The notes under the pieces: model-generated | What the model saw: only the letters and a program-made list of their open reading frames with translations | What the model was told of the DNA's origin: nothing | Database searches by the model: none | Made by a program: the position numbers and the translations under genes | Part shown: positions 6,416 through 13,588 of the stretch, piece by piece | Position numbering within the stretch: position 1 is the first letter of the stretch | Layout of the letters: each line of letters begins with the position of its first letter | Assembly: GCA_937885235.1 (NCBI GenBank) | Contig: CAKZZK010000193.1 | Coordinates: 1 to 14,801, forward strand | DNA: 14,801 nucleotides | DNA from: an uncultured Treponema sp. | GTDB lineage: Bacteria > Spirochaetota > Spirochaetia > Treponematales > Treponemataceae | Reading direction: 5' to 3'

Positions 6416-9397
6416 TTATTCGTCAAATTCAAATTCAACTTTATACTTGTCTCCTTCAGCTACCACGACCCACCACTTACCGGGAGCATCAACCCAGTAC
6501 TTTTGGAAAACCGAAGAAATCTGCTCTGCGCTCATGTCATGGATTTGCAGGGCAAGCTTCCGCGTATGGAACATATCATTATATACCAGAAGGTTGCGTA
6601 CAATGCTTGCTCCCATTCCCTGCACTGAAGCCAGAGATGAATAGGTTGAAATGATCTGGGCATTTTTGTAGCTTTGCAGACGGTCTGCGATCGTGGAGAA
6701 CACATAATTTCCGTCCTCCCCCACCCTGTCAATCAGCTTTCCCTGAGCCATATAGCCTCGAGCCTCATTGACGCGGGCCACAAAATGCTCCAGATCAGAA
6801 ATCTTATACAGTTCCTCAATGCCGAGAGATGCCTTGCCGCCAGAAACATAGGCGCTTGGCGTATAGCACACGCCGTAATGTTCCCGCACCACATTGAACA
6901 TGATGTCATTATACATATCTGCCGCAAGCAGTGACGGCAGGTAATCATCACTGTCATTGGAGGGGGCTGAAACGGCATGTACGGCAAAACCTGTACCGGC
7001 TGCCACTTCCTTAAAAGTCAGCACTTCGTCATTGCCCGTAATGCTGTACGGAGGAATTTCTGTACTGACGGGCTCCGCTTGCTTCTGCCCCTTCTTTGCC
7101 TTCTTCTTTTTTGCTTTATTTTCAGGAGTCCGCTGAATGGTTCCGATTGTCTTGTCTAATTCCGAAACCAGCTTGTCCTCATCTATATTGCCAGAAGCAA
7201 CCACGAAGATATTTTCAGCGCGTACAATGTCCGAATAGAGGTCGGCAGCCTTTTTCTCCCACTCAGACAGATAGCCCGAGGAATACTCCGTCATATTGCA
7301 CCGCGTTGCATAGGGATGCCCATTCGTTATGTCAATAAGCATCTTGTTGCGCAGCATGGCTACGGGATCGCTCTTTATGGGATCCACATCCGCACTCTTG
7401 CAGCGGCTTATTGCGGCATACATGCTTTTCTTATAGGAAGGATGCATAAAGCCATCGACAAACACGGGAAGCACTTTGTACAAATAATCGTCCACAGTTC
7501 CAAGAGAAAGCACACTTCCTTCCATATATGTAGTGGCGCTGATTGAGGAACGGGTCTGCTCAAGCATCTTGTCCCGAGTCTCAAAGCTGTAGATGCGGGA
7601 ATCAATGGTCATGGATTCAAACAAGGCTTCTTCCAGACCTGAGTACGCCGAAGATGGCAGGCATGAGGTTCCGCCGCGCACAGCAATATGCACAAAATTG
7701 AGTTTATTAGCATCATCCTTCAACAAATAGACAGGGACACCGTTTACAAGCTGGCGGGTATCTACCTTGGGCGGCTCATAGGCAAGGTACTTCTTTGAAG
7801 CGGCGAATTCCTGATGCGGAACATATATATCAGTATGCTCAGGAACTGCCGTCTGAGCCGCAATCTTCTCACGGTCAGGAGCGAATTTTTTGTCCTTCCA
7901 CCAGAACGCCGTGTCCGCCGTCACCAAATCATACTTGCTGCCATCGTAATAGGCATCGCGGGAAATAGGCCGTCTTTTGTGCGAAACCATCATGCTCGCA
8001 TAATAGTCATAGCTTTTCGGACCTTCAATAAAGCAGACGAGCGGGGTTCCTTCTGTGATATATTTCTTTACCCATGCCTTTGCTTCATCCTTCGTCACAG
8101 AGGCAAGCTTGTCATAATAATCATAGTAATAATCGGCGGTACCGCTTGCCCAACAGCTCCGCACAAGGGAAAGGAGTCCTTCGGCGGATTGCGCCCTGCC
8201 AAGGCGTGCCGCTTTAATTTTATTTATAATGTTTTCTTTCTTTTCCGGCGTAAAGGCATAGCTCTTGTTTACAACAGAGGGAAGCAGATTTTTCTGGATT
8301 TCGTCAAGCAAGCCGCTCACAACTTTTTCATGGTCAAGGCCATCACCTGCGGGGACATTAAAGAAAAAAAGCAACACGCTGCCAGAACGCCGCGTTACAT
8401 ACTGTACATTTATGTCATGCGGACCAGTAAAGCCGTAACGAGTCTGTTTCAGTAAAGACTGCTTAAAGTCTTCGAGCCTGTCATTGAGCAGTTCCATCAG
8501 ATAGTCGCCCATATAAGTGTCTTCACGCGCAAAGGCAAGGTCTGGTGCCCGATACACGATGGCAAGATTTCTTCCATACGGGCTAAAACTTTCACTGTCC
8601 ACCGTGATGATTGCCTGCTGCTTGCTGTCAAACGGCTTCATGCTGGGCTGAGGCGGCAGAGCAGGAACGCTGTTGCCGTTGTTGCTCCAGCTGCCATAGA
8701 TTGTCTTTGCAAGGGCATGTACTTCTTCAGGATTTACATCGCCTCCCACAAAAAGTGCAGCGTTTGAGGGAATATAATACTTGCTCTGCATATCGCGCAT
8801 CTGCGCCACGGTAGCATGCTTTACTACATCCATAGCACCGCCTGTGTCAAGCCGGTATGGAGCTTCGGGGAAGAGCTTATAGGTCATATATTCGGAAAAA
8901 TATTTGCCCCCGTTTTTGTAATCACCCTGAATTTCGGAAAGCACGACTTTCTTTTCATTTTCCAGTTCCGTAGGATCCATAAGGGGGCTGCGAATTGCCG
9001 CATTCCAGAAAGCCATGCCATTCTCAAGCTGGTCAGAGGGAAGCGTAAAGAAGTAGTGCACGCAGTCCACTTCTGTATAGGCATTCCACTTTGAAACGCC
9101 CATATCTTTGACGGCACGCTGCACTGCCGCAGCATCGCGGTACAGTTCATTGCCTTTGAACATCATGTGTTCATACAGATGGAAAAGCCCTGCCGTTTCC
9201 GGAGTCTGCGTCGTTGCTCCGGCACGGACTGCTATTTCAACATAGACAAGCGGAACCGAATGGTTTTCCGCCACAAAGAGGGAAAGCCCGTTTTCAAGGG
9301 TGTACTCATGCAGATTTTCAACAGGGGTCTTTTCAGCAAAAACCATCTGTGCGGAAAGCAGTAATGCTCCAAAGACGAGCAAAAACAACTTTTTCAT
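6416..9397 (-). CDS. Secreted M16 family zinc metallopeptidase (pitrilysin-like)
   Basis: This 993-residue peptidase has the two-lobed M16 layout. A signal peptide covers residues 1 to about 22 (MKKLFLLVFGALLL to VFA). The N-terminal lobe has the inverted zinc motif HLYEH at residues 73-77: the two His bind zinc and the Glu is the catalytic base. The distal ligand is probably Glu148 in ENEKKVVLSEI. The C-terminal lobe starts near residue 550 (LVNGVPVYLL). Its equivalent site reads SGLEEALFE and lacks the His, as expected for the non-catalytic half that closes around the substrate. A Lys-rich insert (KAKKKKAKKGQKQ) sits near 755-775. Family members cut unfolded peptides; this one should act in the periplasm or outside the cell. 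The ATG at 9397 has GGAGG 8 bases upstream and starts the signal peptide, so the longer reading to 9436 is rejected. A strong promoter precedes it. Confidence 0.93.
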   Translation of the reverse strand: MKKLFLLVFGALLLSAQMVFAEKTPVENLHEYTLENGLSLFVAENHSVPLVYVEIAVRAGATTQTPETAGLFHLYEHMMFKGNELYRDAAAVQRAVKDMGVSKWNAYTEVDCVHYFFTLPSDQLENGMAFWNAAIRSPLMDPTELENEKKVVLSEIQGDYKNGGKYFSEYMTYKLFPEAPYRLDTGGAMDVVKHATVAQMRDMQSKYYIPSNAALFVGGDVNPEEVHALAKTIYGSWSNNGNSVPALPPQPSMKPFDSKQQAIITVDSESFSPYGRNLAIVYRAPDLAFAREDTYMGDYLMELLNDRLEDFKQSLLKQTRYGFTGPHDINVQYVTRRSGSVLLFFFNVPAGDGLDHEKVVSGLLDEIQKNLLPSVVNKSYAFTPEKKENIINKIKAARLGRAQSAEGLLSLVRSCWASGTADYYYDYYDKLASVTKDEAKAWVKKYITEGTPLVCFIEGPKSYDYYASMMVSHKRRPISRDAYYDGSKYDLVTADTAFWWKDKKFAPDREKIAAQTAVPEHTDIYVPHQEFAASKKYLAYEPPKVDTRQLVNGVPVYLLKDDANKLNFVHIAVRGGTSCLPSSAYSGLEEALFESMTIDSRIYSFETRDKMLEQTRSSISATTYMEGSVLSLGTVDDYLYKVLPVFVDGFMHPSYKKSMYAAISRCKSADVDPIKSDPVAMLRNKMLIDITNGHPYATRCNMTEYSSGYLSEWEKKAADLYSDIVRAENIFVVASGNIDEDKLVSELDKTIGTIQRTPENKAKKKKAKKGQKQAEPVSTEIPPYSITGNDEVLTFKEVAAGTGFAVHAVSAPSNDSDDYLPSLLAADMYNDIMFNVVREHYGVCYTPSAYVSGGKASLGIEELYKISDLEHFVARVNEARGYMAQGKLIDRVGEDGNYVFSTIADRLQSYKNAQIISTYSSLASVQGMGASIVRNLLVYNDMFHTRKLALQIHDMSAEQISSVFQKYWVDAPGKWWVVVAEGDKYKVEFEFDE

Positions 9398-9440
9398 ACC
9401 AAATTCCTCCATAAAATGTACATTTTTTGAAAACAACCTC

Positions 9441-9469
9441 AGTATAGTTTAGCCTCCTCCCCCTGTCAA
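9441..9469 (-). promoter_or_regulatory. Sigma-70-type promoter for the M16 peptidase operon
   Basis: Read on the minus strand, TTGACA (9464-9469) and TATACT (9441-9446) are separated by exactly 17 bases. The -35 box is perfect and the -10 box has one mismatch to consensus. Transcription would start near 9434, giving a leader of about 37 bases that ends in the GGAGG ribosome-binding site of the peptidase gene. It is the only near-consensus promoter I found in the window. It implies that the M16 gene and probably the five genes after it are expressed independently of the hydrogenase gene upstream. Confidence 0.8.
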
Positions 9470-9499
9470 GACGGCAAGGCAGAAATTGAATCCTTTGCT

Positions 9500-9529
9500 A
9501 CAGCGTCCCGTCTGTCACAGCGCCCCGTC
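9500..9529. repeat. Short tandem direct repeat across the hydrogenase stop codon
   Basis: The 13-base unit ACAGCGTCCCGTC (9500-9512, plus strand) recurs as ACAGCGCCCCGTC (9517-9529) with one mismatch and a 17-base period. The second copy encodes the last residues (DGAL) of the hydrogenase and the first lies just past its stop. It looks like a small local duplication at the gene end; no function is implied. Confidence 0.6.
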
Positions 9530-10984
9530 GCGGCGCATAGAGAATTTGTCCATGGGATACAGCTTGAGGTTTTCCAGCACCTTGCGGCCATCCGCTTTTT
9601 TGAGCAAGGCTTCCCGCGCACGAAAGATTTCCGTTTCGGTCTTGTGCTTGGAAGGACCGCCGACACAACCGCCGGGGCAGACCATACCCTCCACAAAGTC
9701 CTCCGCGAGCGTTCCAGCTTTCAGCTGCATGAGCGCCTTTTTGCATTCCGCGCCGCCCGCACAGCGCAGAAGCTTTACATCAGCGGTATTCACGCCGCGC
9801 TCCTGCATACATTCGAGAACCGCGTTGGCAACGCCGCCGCTTGTGGCAAAACGCTTGCCCCAGATGGACGCTTCCTGATAGTCCTCTTCCACGCTTTCAA
9901 AAGAAATATCCCTGCTCCGCATAAGCGCGCTCAACTCGCCATAAGTCATCACATAGTCGGCATTGTCGGGAATGCTCTGGTCATTTGCCTCTGACTTTTT
10001 TGCAATGCAGGGACCGATGAACACCGTGGTGCAGCCGGGATGCGTCAGTTTAAGATAGCGTGAAATCGCGCACATGGGCGACACCGTGGCAGACATATTG
10101 TTCTCGAACACAGAGGGGAAGTGCTGGCGCAGCATATTGATGAAGGCTGAACAGCAGGAAGTCGTCATCTTCTTGCCCTCTTTGTATGCTTCAGTCCATT
10201 CAAGAGATTCAGAGGCGGCAGTCATATCTCCGCCAAGCCCTACTTCCACCATATCGGTAAAGCCCAGCTTCTTAAGCGCGGCACGAACAGCCGCCATGCT
10301 GATTTTGTCGCCAAACTGCCCTTCTGTGGCGGGAGCGCACATGGCAAAGACCTCTTTGCCCGCAAGTATGTCCTGAATAACGCCCACAAGGTAGGTTTTG
10401 GAACCGATGGCACCGAAAGGGCAGTTATGTATGCAGTGACCGCACTGCACGCACTTTTCTTCATTGATGCGGCAGATGCCCCACTCGTCGTAAGTGATGG
10501 CACCGACGGGGCACGCCTTTTTGCACGGACGCTCAAGGTGCACGATGGCGCCATAGGGACAGGCTTTTGCACACATACCACATTCCTTGCACTTTGCGGA
10601 TTCAATGTGCATGCGTACCTCGCCCGGCGAGATGGCATTAAAATGGCAGGAGCTCTGGCAGGGCCGTCCCATGCAGAAGCGGCAGCTGTCGGTCACAGAG
10701 TAGGCAGAAATGGGGCAGTCATCACAGGCGGCGTTGATGACCTGCACCACGCTGTCAGAGGGAGCTTTGTCCGAGGGGCACTGCGCGCAGGCAAGACGAA
10801 TGCGCTGTTTGATGATTTCGCGTTCCTTGTAGACGCAGCAATAATCCGACTGAGGCCCCGGAGCCATTGCATAGACGATTTTTTCTTTTTCTTCTTCGTT
10901 CAGCTTGCCAGCCCAGGCAAGGCGGCAGACTTCTTCCATTATCTTGTGTTTAAACGAAACGATACCCTTGTCATTTGTTACCAT
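9515..10984 (-). CDS. Stand-alone [FeFe] hydrogenase with N-terminal iron-sulfur domain
   Basis: This 489-residue protein makes or consumes H2 at a di-iron H-cluster. All three H-cluster motifs are present. L1 is TSCC at about 275-278, keeping both the cluster-binding Cys and the proton-relay Cys. L2 is GPCIAKKSE around Cys326, with Gly where classical enzymes have Met. L3 is MVCPGGCVGGP with Cys436 and Cys440. Before them lie two clear 4Fe-4S motifs (CKECGMCAKACP at about 132-143 and CVQCGHCIHNCP at about 178-189). An extra CKKACP lies between them, and a Cys-rich stretch (CRFCMGRPCQSSC) precedes them. The intact proton-relay Cys argues for catalysis, not a purely sensory type; the L2/L3 variants point away from the classical group A. 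No maturation genes (hydE, hydF, hydG) are in view. The ATG at 10984 is chosen because the promoter leaves no transcript for the TTG at 11020; it has no Shine-Dalgarno sequence. Confidence 0.9.
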   Translation of the reverse strand: MVTNDKGIVSFKHKIMEEVCRLAWAGKLNEEEKEKIVYAMAPGPQSDYCCVYKEREIIKQRIRLACAQCPSDKAPSDSVVQVINAACDDCPISAYSVTDSCRFCMGRPCQSSCHFNAISPGEVRMHIESAKCKECGMCAKACPYGAIVHLERPCKKACPVGAITYDEWGICRINEEKCVQCGHCIHNCPFGAIGSKTYLVGVIQDILAGKEVFAMCAPATEGQFGDKISMAAVRAALKKLGFTDMVEVGLGGDMTAASESLEWTEAYKEGKKMTTSCCSAFINMLRQHFPSVFENNMSATVSPMCAISRYLKLTHPGCTTVFIGPCIAKKSEANDQSIPDNADYVMTYGELSALMRSRDISFESVEEDYQEASIWGKRFATSGGVANAVLECMQERGVNTADVKLLRCAGGAECKKALMQLKAGTLAEDFVEGMVCPGGCVGGPSKHKTETEIFRAREALLKKADGRKVLENLKLYPMDKFSMRRDGAL

Positions 10985-10991
10985 AACAAAT

Positions 10992-11020
10992 ATAGTAGCA
11001 CGTTTCTTAAAATAATACAA
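10992..11020 (-). promoter_or_regulatory. Putative promoter of the hydrogenase gene, leaderless-type
   Basis: On the minus strand, TTGTAT (11015-11020) and TACTAT (10992-10997) are 17 bases apart, a plausible sigma-70-type pair. Only 7 bases (ATTTGTT) separate the -10 box from the ATG at 10984, so the expected transcription start falls at or next to that ATG. There is no Shine-Dalgarno sequence in front of it. The -35 box directly abuts the inverted repeat at 11022-11061. Confidence 0.55.
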
Positions 11021-11021
11021 T

Positions 11022-11061
11022 GAGTTGGTTTCAAACGTCTAAAACTTTCTGAAACCAACTC
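11022..11061. repeat. Perfect 11-bp inverted repeat between carbonic anhydrase and hydrogenase genes
   Basis: GAGTTGGTTTC (11022-11032) and GAAACCAACTC (11051-11061) are perfect inverted copies around an 18-base centre. The stem can extend about three more pairs if one G-U pair is allowed. Read on the minus strand it starts 26 bases past the carbonic anhydrase stop and is followed by ATTGTATTATTTT, a broken T-rich run, so it could be a weak intrinsic terminator. It also ends one base before the hydrogenase -35 box, where a repressor or activator could bind. I cannot tell these roles apart from sequence. Confidence 0.7.
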
Positions 11062-11086
11062 TGTTTTGCGGAGGCTGTTGAACAGG

Positions 11087-11626
11087 CTACAGCCAGTCTA
11101 CATGGCCGTCCTTTACGTCGTATATAGCGCCCACAACAGCGAAATCGCCCTCTTTGTGGATTTTGCTGCGGAGGACGCGGACTCCATAGTTCACGTTCAG
11201 GCAGGATGCCTTGTAGTCATCTTTCTCTTCGCCGATAGCTTTGTGAATGCCGTCGGTAATCGTTTTGACGAAGCCTTCCGCCCCACCGGCGATTGTCGCA
11301 CCCACCGCGCCGCACTGCTTATGCCCCAGCACCACCACCACTGAGCAGCCCAGATGCTCTACGCCATATTCCACGGCGGCAAGCTGGGTTGTACCGATGA
11401 CGTTGCCCGGAATGCGGATGACGAAGAGCTCGCCAATGCCCGTCATAAAGATGTCCTCCGGAACCACGCGGGAGTCCGAGCACGCCACCACCACGGCATA
11501 AGGCTTCTGCCCATGCTCCGCCGTTGCAGCACGGATTGCGGGGGAAATGTCCCCGTTATTTTTTTCCGCCTGCATATACGACTCATTGTTTTTCTTTAAC
11601 ATGTCAATTATTTGTGTAGTAGTCAT
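11087..11626 (-). CDS. Beta-class carbonic anhydrase
   Basis: This 179-residue zinc enzyme interconverts CO2 and bicarbonate in the cytoplasm. The beta-class zinc site is complete: CSDSR at residues 49-53 (Cys49 a zinc ligand, Asp51-Arg53 the switch pair) and GHKQC at 101-105 (His102 and Cys105 the remaining ligands). The surrounding RIPGNVIG and LAAVEYGVEHLG segments are also typical. The length fits the small bacterial clade, and there is no signal peptide. The ATG at 11626 is preferred over a GTG at 11659, because an extended -10 promoter (TGTTATACT) ends only 6 bases before the ATG, which would exclude the GTG from the transcript. No clear Shine-Dalgarno sequence is visible. The gene stands apart from both neighbours and probably forms its own unit. 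It could supply bicarbonate for carboxylation reactions or buffer CO2 made by fermentation. Confidence 0.94.
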   Translation of the reverse strand: MTTTQIIDMLKKNNESYMQAEKNNGDISPAIRAATAEHGQKPYAVVVACSDSRVVPEDIFMTGIGELFVIRIPGNVIGTTQLAAVEYGVEHLGCSVVVVLGHKQCGAVGATIAGGAEGFVKTITDGIHKAIGEEKDDYKASCLNVNYGVRVLRSKIHKEGDFAVVGAIYDVKDGHVDWL

Positions 11627-11632
11627 GCTTCT

Positions 11633-11641
11633 AGTATAACA
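11633..11641 (-). promoter_or_regulatory. Extended -10 promoter of the carbonic anhydrase gene
   Basis: On the minus strand the sequence TGTTATACT combines a TGn extension with a good -10 box (TATACT, 11633-11638). No convincing -35 box is found 16-18 bases upstream, which is common for extended -10 promoters. The box is 6 bases from the ATG at 11626, so the RNA should start at or very close to the start codon. Confidence 0.5.
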
Positions 11642-11690
11642 CAGAGTTTTTCGTTGCACCAGAAATTTTTAGATGAATTATTGGAAGCTT

Positions 11691-12752
11691 TCAATATGCC
11701 TTCCACTCCACGCACCCGCAGGGGCTGTCCTCGTAGGCGAGGAAATCAGCGATGCAGGCAGCGGAAGGAGCATCAAGCTGCGACAGCCGCCGCGCCGAAC
11801 CCGCGGAACAAAAAACAAGGGGATCCACATAGCGGCGCTTGACACGGAGCGACACGCAGTAGGCATTCGGCAGCGGGGAAGCGCTGCGCTCCACCCGCGT
11901 CATCTTACGGAAGGTGCGGAAGAGCCGCGAAAACTCTGCATCCTCAGCGGCGGCGGCAAGACTGTCAAAGCGGGCAACAAGCTCTGCCTCTCCCAGCGAA
12001 TACAGCTCTTCTTCCTGCACGAAACCGCAGGAAAGCGCGCGGCTGAGCACATCTGCCATAAGCTGCATGGCAACTTTGTCCTCGTTCTGCTGCAGGAGCC
12101 TGCTTATGGCGCAAAAGCGCTCCGTGTACAGGCGGGCGGCAGATAATTCCGCAAAGCCAAGCTCCGGCAACCCGCGCTCGTTTTCAAGCACCCGCACCTG
12201 CAAGAAGTTTTCCCGCACCTCATCCAAGTTCCATGCCCCGCAAAGTGCCGCCCCGCTCGGATACATATATTCAAGCCTGTCAGCGCTCAAACCGGGAATA
12301 TCGTTGTCAGCGACGGGATAGCGATGGTAATCGTCCACATCTCGGGGAACAAGTCCGTCACGCTTTAAAAGCGCACAGAGACTTTCATCGCGGGCAATCA
12401 TCTGCGCAGTGGGCTGCTCCGTACTCTCCTGCGTGAGCGCGTCCCCGTTGCGGAAATCCGTCACATGGCTGAAAGCGGGCGTAGCGATGTCGTGGAAGAG
12501 GGCGGCAAGCGTCTGCGCCTTGTCCTTCGTGAAGCGCCAGACAATCAGCGCAGCACCCAGCGAATGGTCCAGACGGGAATAAAAGAAACGGTTGTGAAAA
12601 AGCGGCGTCCAGTCCGTACCGCAGAGCAGCCCCACACCAGCCAAGCGGCGCATAGCGGGCACTTCAAGATAGGGGTCAAGGAAGTCGGGAATCCTCTCGC
12701 ACAGTATACGATGGTAGGCTTCCGTATTCCATGCCGTCTCAGCGTCTGTCAT
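11691..12752 (-). CDS. HD-domain phosphohydrolase-like protein
   Basis: This is a 353-residue cytoplasmic protein of the HD superfamily, metal-dependent phosphohydrolases that act on nucleotides or cyclic nucleotides. The metal site can be traced: His63 in RLDHSLGA, His87-Asp88 in ALFHDIATPAFSH, and a distal Asp158 in SADRLEY. The RxxHSLG, HDIxxxxFSH and ADRLEY pattern resembles the dNTP triphosphohydrolase/SAMHD1-like branch more than the HD-GYP or RelA branches. The other dNTPase signatures were not verified, so the substrate is open. The C-terminal part (about 190-353) is mostly helical with no motif I recognise. Its ATG is 5 bases after the stop of the NYN gene, with AAGGA about 12 bases upstream inside that gene. 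This spacing implies co-transcription and probably coupling, so a link to RNA or nucleotide turnover is reasonable but inferred. Confidence 0.8.
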   Translation of the reverse strand: MTDAETAWNTEAYHRILCERIPDFLDPYLEVPAMRRLAGVGLLCGTDWTPLFHNRFFYSRLDHSLGAALIVWRFTKDKAQTLAALFHDIATPAFSHVTDFRNGDALTQESTEQPTAQMIARDESLCALLKRDGLVPRDVDDYHRYPVADNDIPGLSADRLEYMYPSGAALCGAWNLDEVRENFLQVRVLENERGLPELGFAELSAARLYTERFCAISRLLQQNEDKVAMQLMADVLSRALSCGFVQEEELYSLGEAELVARFDSLAAAAEDAEFSRLFRTFRKMTRVERSASPLPNAYCVSLRVKRRYVDPLVFCSAGSARRLSQLDAPSAACIADFLAYEDSPCGCVEWKAY

Positions 12753-12757
12753 CCGTG

Positions 12758-13588
12758 CTATTTTTCCTTCGGACGGTAGTAGAACGTGGCGCGCCCCCTG
12801 CCGCTGGCGGAAGGGACACGCTGCATCTCAAAATCATCATCAAAGTACTCGATGAGGTCGGTGAGCTTGCGGAAGCCGTAGTCCACGGTATCAAAGCCGG
12901 GGTCCTGCCTCTTGAAGAAAGAGCCCGCCGCGCTTATATCCGCCCAGCCGTTGTCGTCAGCGTACTTGTTATAAGCGGTGTTGAGCAGCTTATAGATTTT
13001 ACGGAACTGCTTGTCAGTCATTATCTCGCCGTTGTTGCGGCGGTGGAATAAGCCCCTGCCAAGCATCTTGGGCTTTGCCTTGCGCTCCCGAAGCTTTTGC
13101 TCGGCAATCTTTGCCTCTTCCTCTGCTACAGCGTCGTCTTCCTCGTTCGTAAGGTTTTCAATATAGATAAAATCGTCACAGGCAGAGATAAACGACTGCG
13201 GGGTCTTCTTTTGCCCCACGCCAAAGACATAGAGCTGGCTTTCGCGCAGCCTTGTGGCAAGCTTGGTAAAGTCAGAATCGCTCGTCACGAGGGCGATAGC
13301 ATCATACTTTTCCGTGTAAAGCAGGTCCATGGCATCGATGATCATGGCGCTGTCGCTTGAATTCTTGCCCTGCGTATAGGCAAACTGCTGCACGGGTATG
13401 ATGGCGTTGTCATTCAGCTCGTTCTTCCAGTTCTTGAGCGTATCGAGGGAAAAATCCCCATAGGCTCGCTTGGTGATGATGTGCCCGTGCACCGCAATCT
13501 CCTGCAGGATGGCGCGGAGCTTTTTGTACGGCGTGTTGTCGGCATCGATTAGAACGGCAATGTTTTTCTGCTCGTTTTCGTCTACCAT
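12758..13588 (-). CDS. NYN-domain (PIN-like) putative RNase with C-terminal OST-HTH/LOTUS-like domain
   Basis: This 276-residue cytoplasmic protein joins two domains. Residues about 8-145 form an NYN domain, a PIN-like nuclease fold of the LabA/DUF88 type. Its acidic site is visible as Asp15 and Asp17 in LIDADN, Asp79 in NSSDSAMIIDAMDLL, and Asp104 and Asp106 in VTSDSDFTKLA. A charged linker rich in Glu and Lys (about 148-176) leads to a winged-helix OST-HTH/LOTUS-like region (about 190-272: FRKIYKLLNTAY, WADISAAGSFF, DYGFRKLTDLIEYF), a module proposed to bind RNA. The family is therefore expected to bind and perhaps cut RNA; its targets are unknown. The ATG lies inside the last codons of the upstream membrane-protein gene, overlapping its stop by 7 bases (ATGGTAG), which implies coupling. 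The HD-domain gene follows 5 bases later. Confidence 0.88.
   Translation of the reverse strand: MVDENEQKNIAVLIDADNTPYKKLRAILQEIAVHGHIITKRAYGDFSLDTLKNWKNELNDNAIIPVQQFAYTQGKNSSDSAMIIDAMDLLYTEKYDAIALVTSDSDFTKLATRLRESQLYVFGVGQKKTPQSFISACDDFIYIENLTNEEDDAVAEEEAKIAEQKLRERKAKPKMLGRGLFHRRNNGEIMTDKQFRKIYKLLNTAYNKYADDNGWADISAAGSFFKRQDPGFDTVDYGFRKLTDLIEYFDDDFEMQRVPSASGRGRATFYYRPKEK

Noticed and set aside
11066..11100. GGCTGT/ACAGCC hairpin at the end of the carbonic anhydrase gene
   Set aside because: It is a 6-bp stem overlapping the stop codon with no T-tract after it, too weak to call as a terminator.
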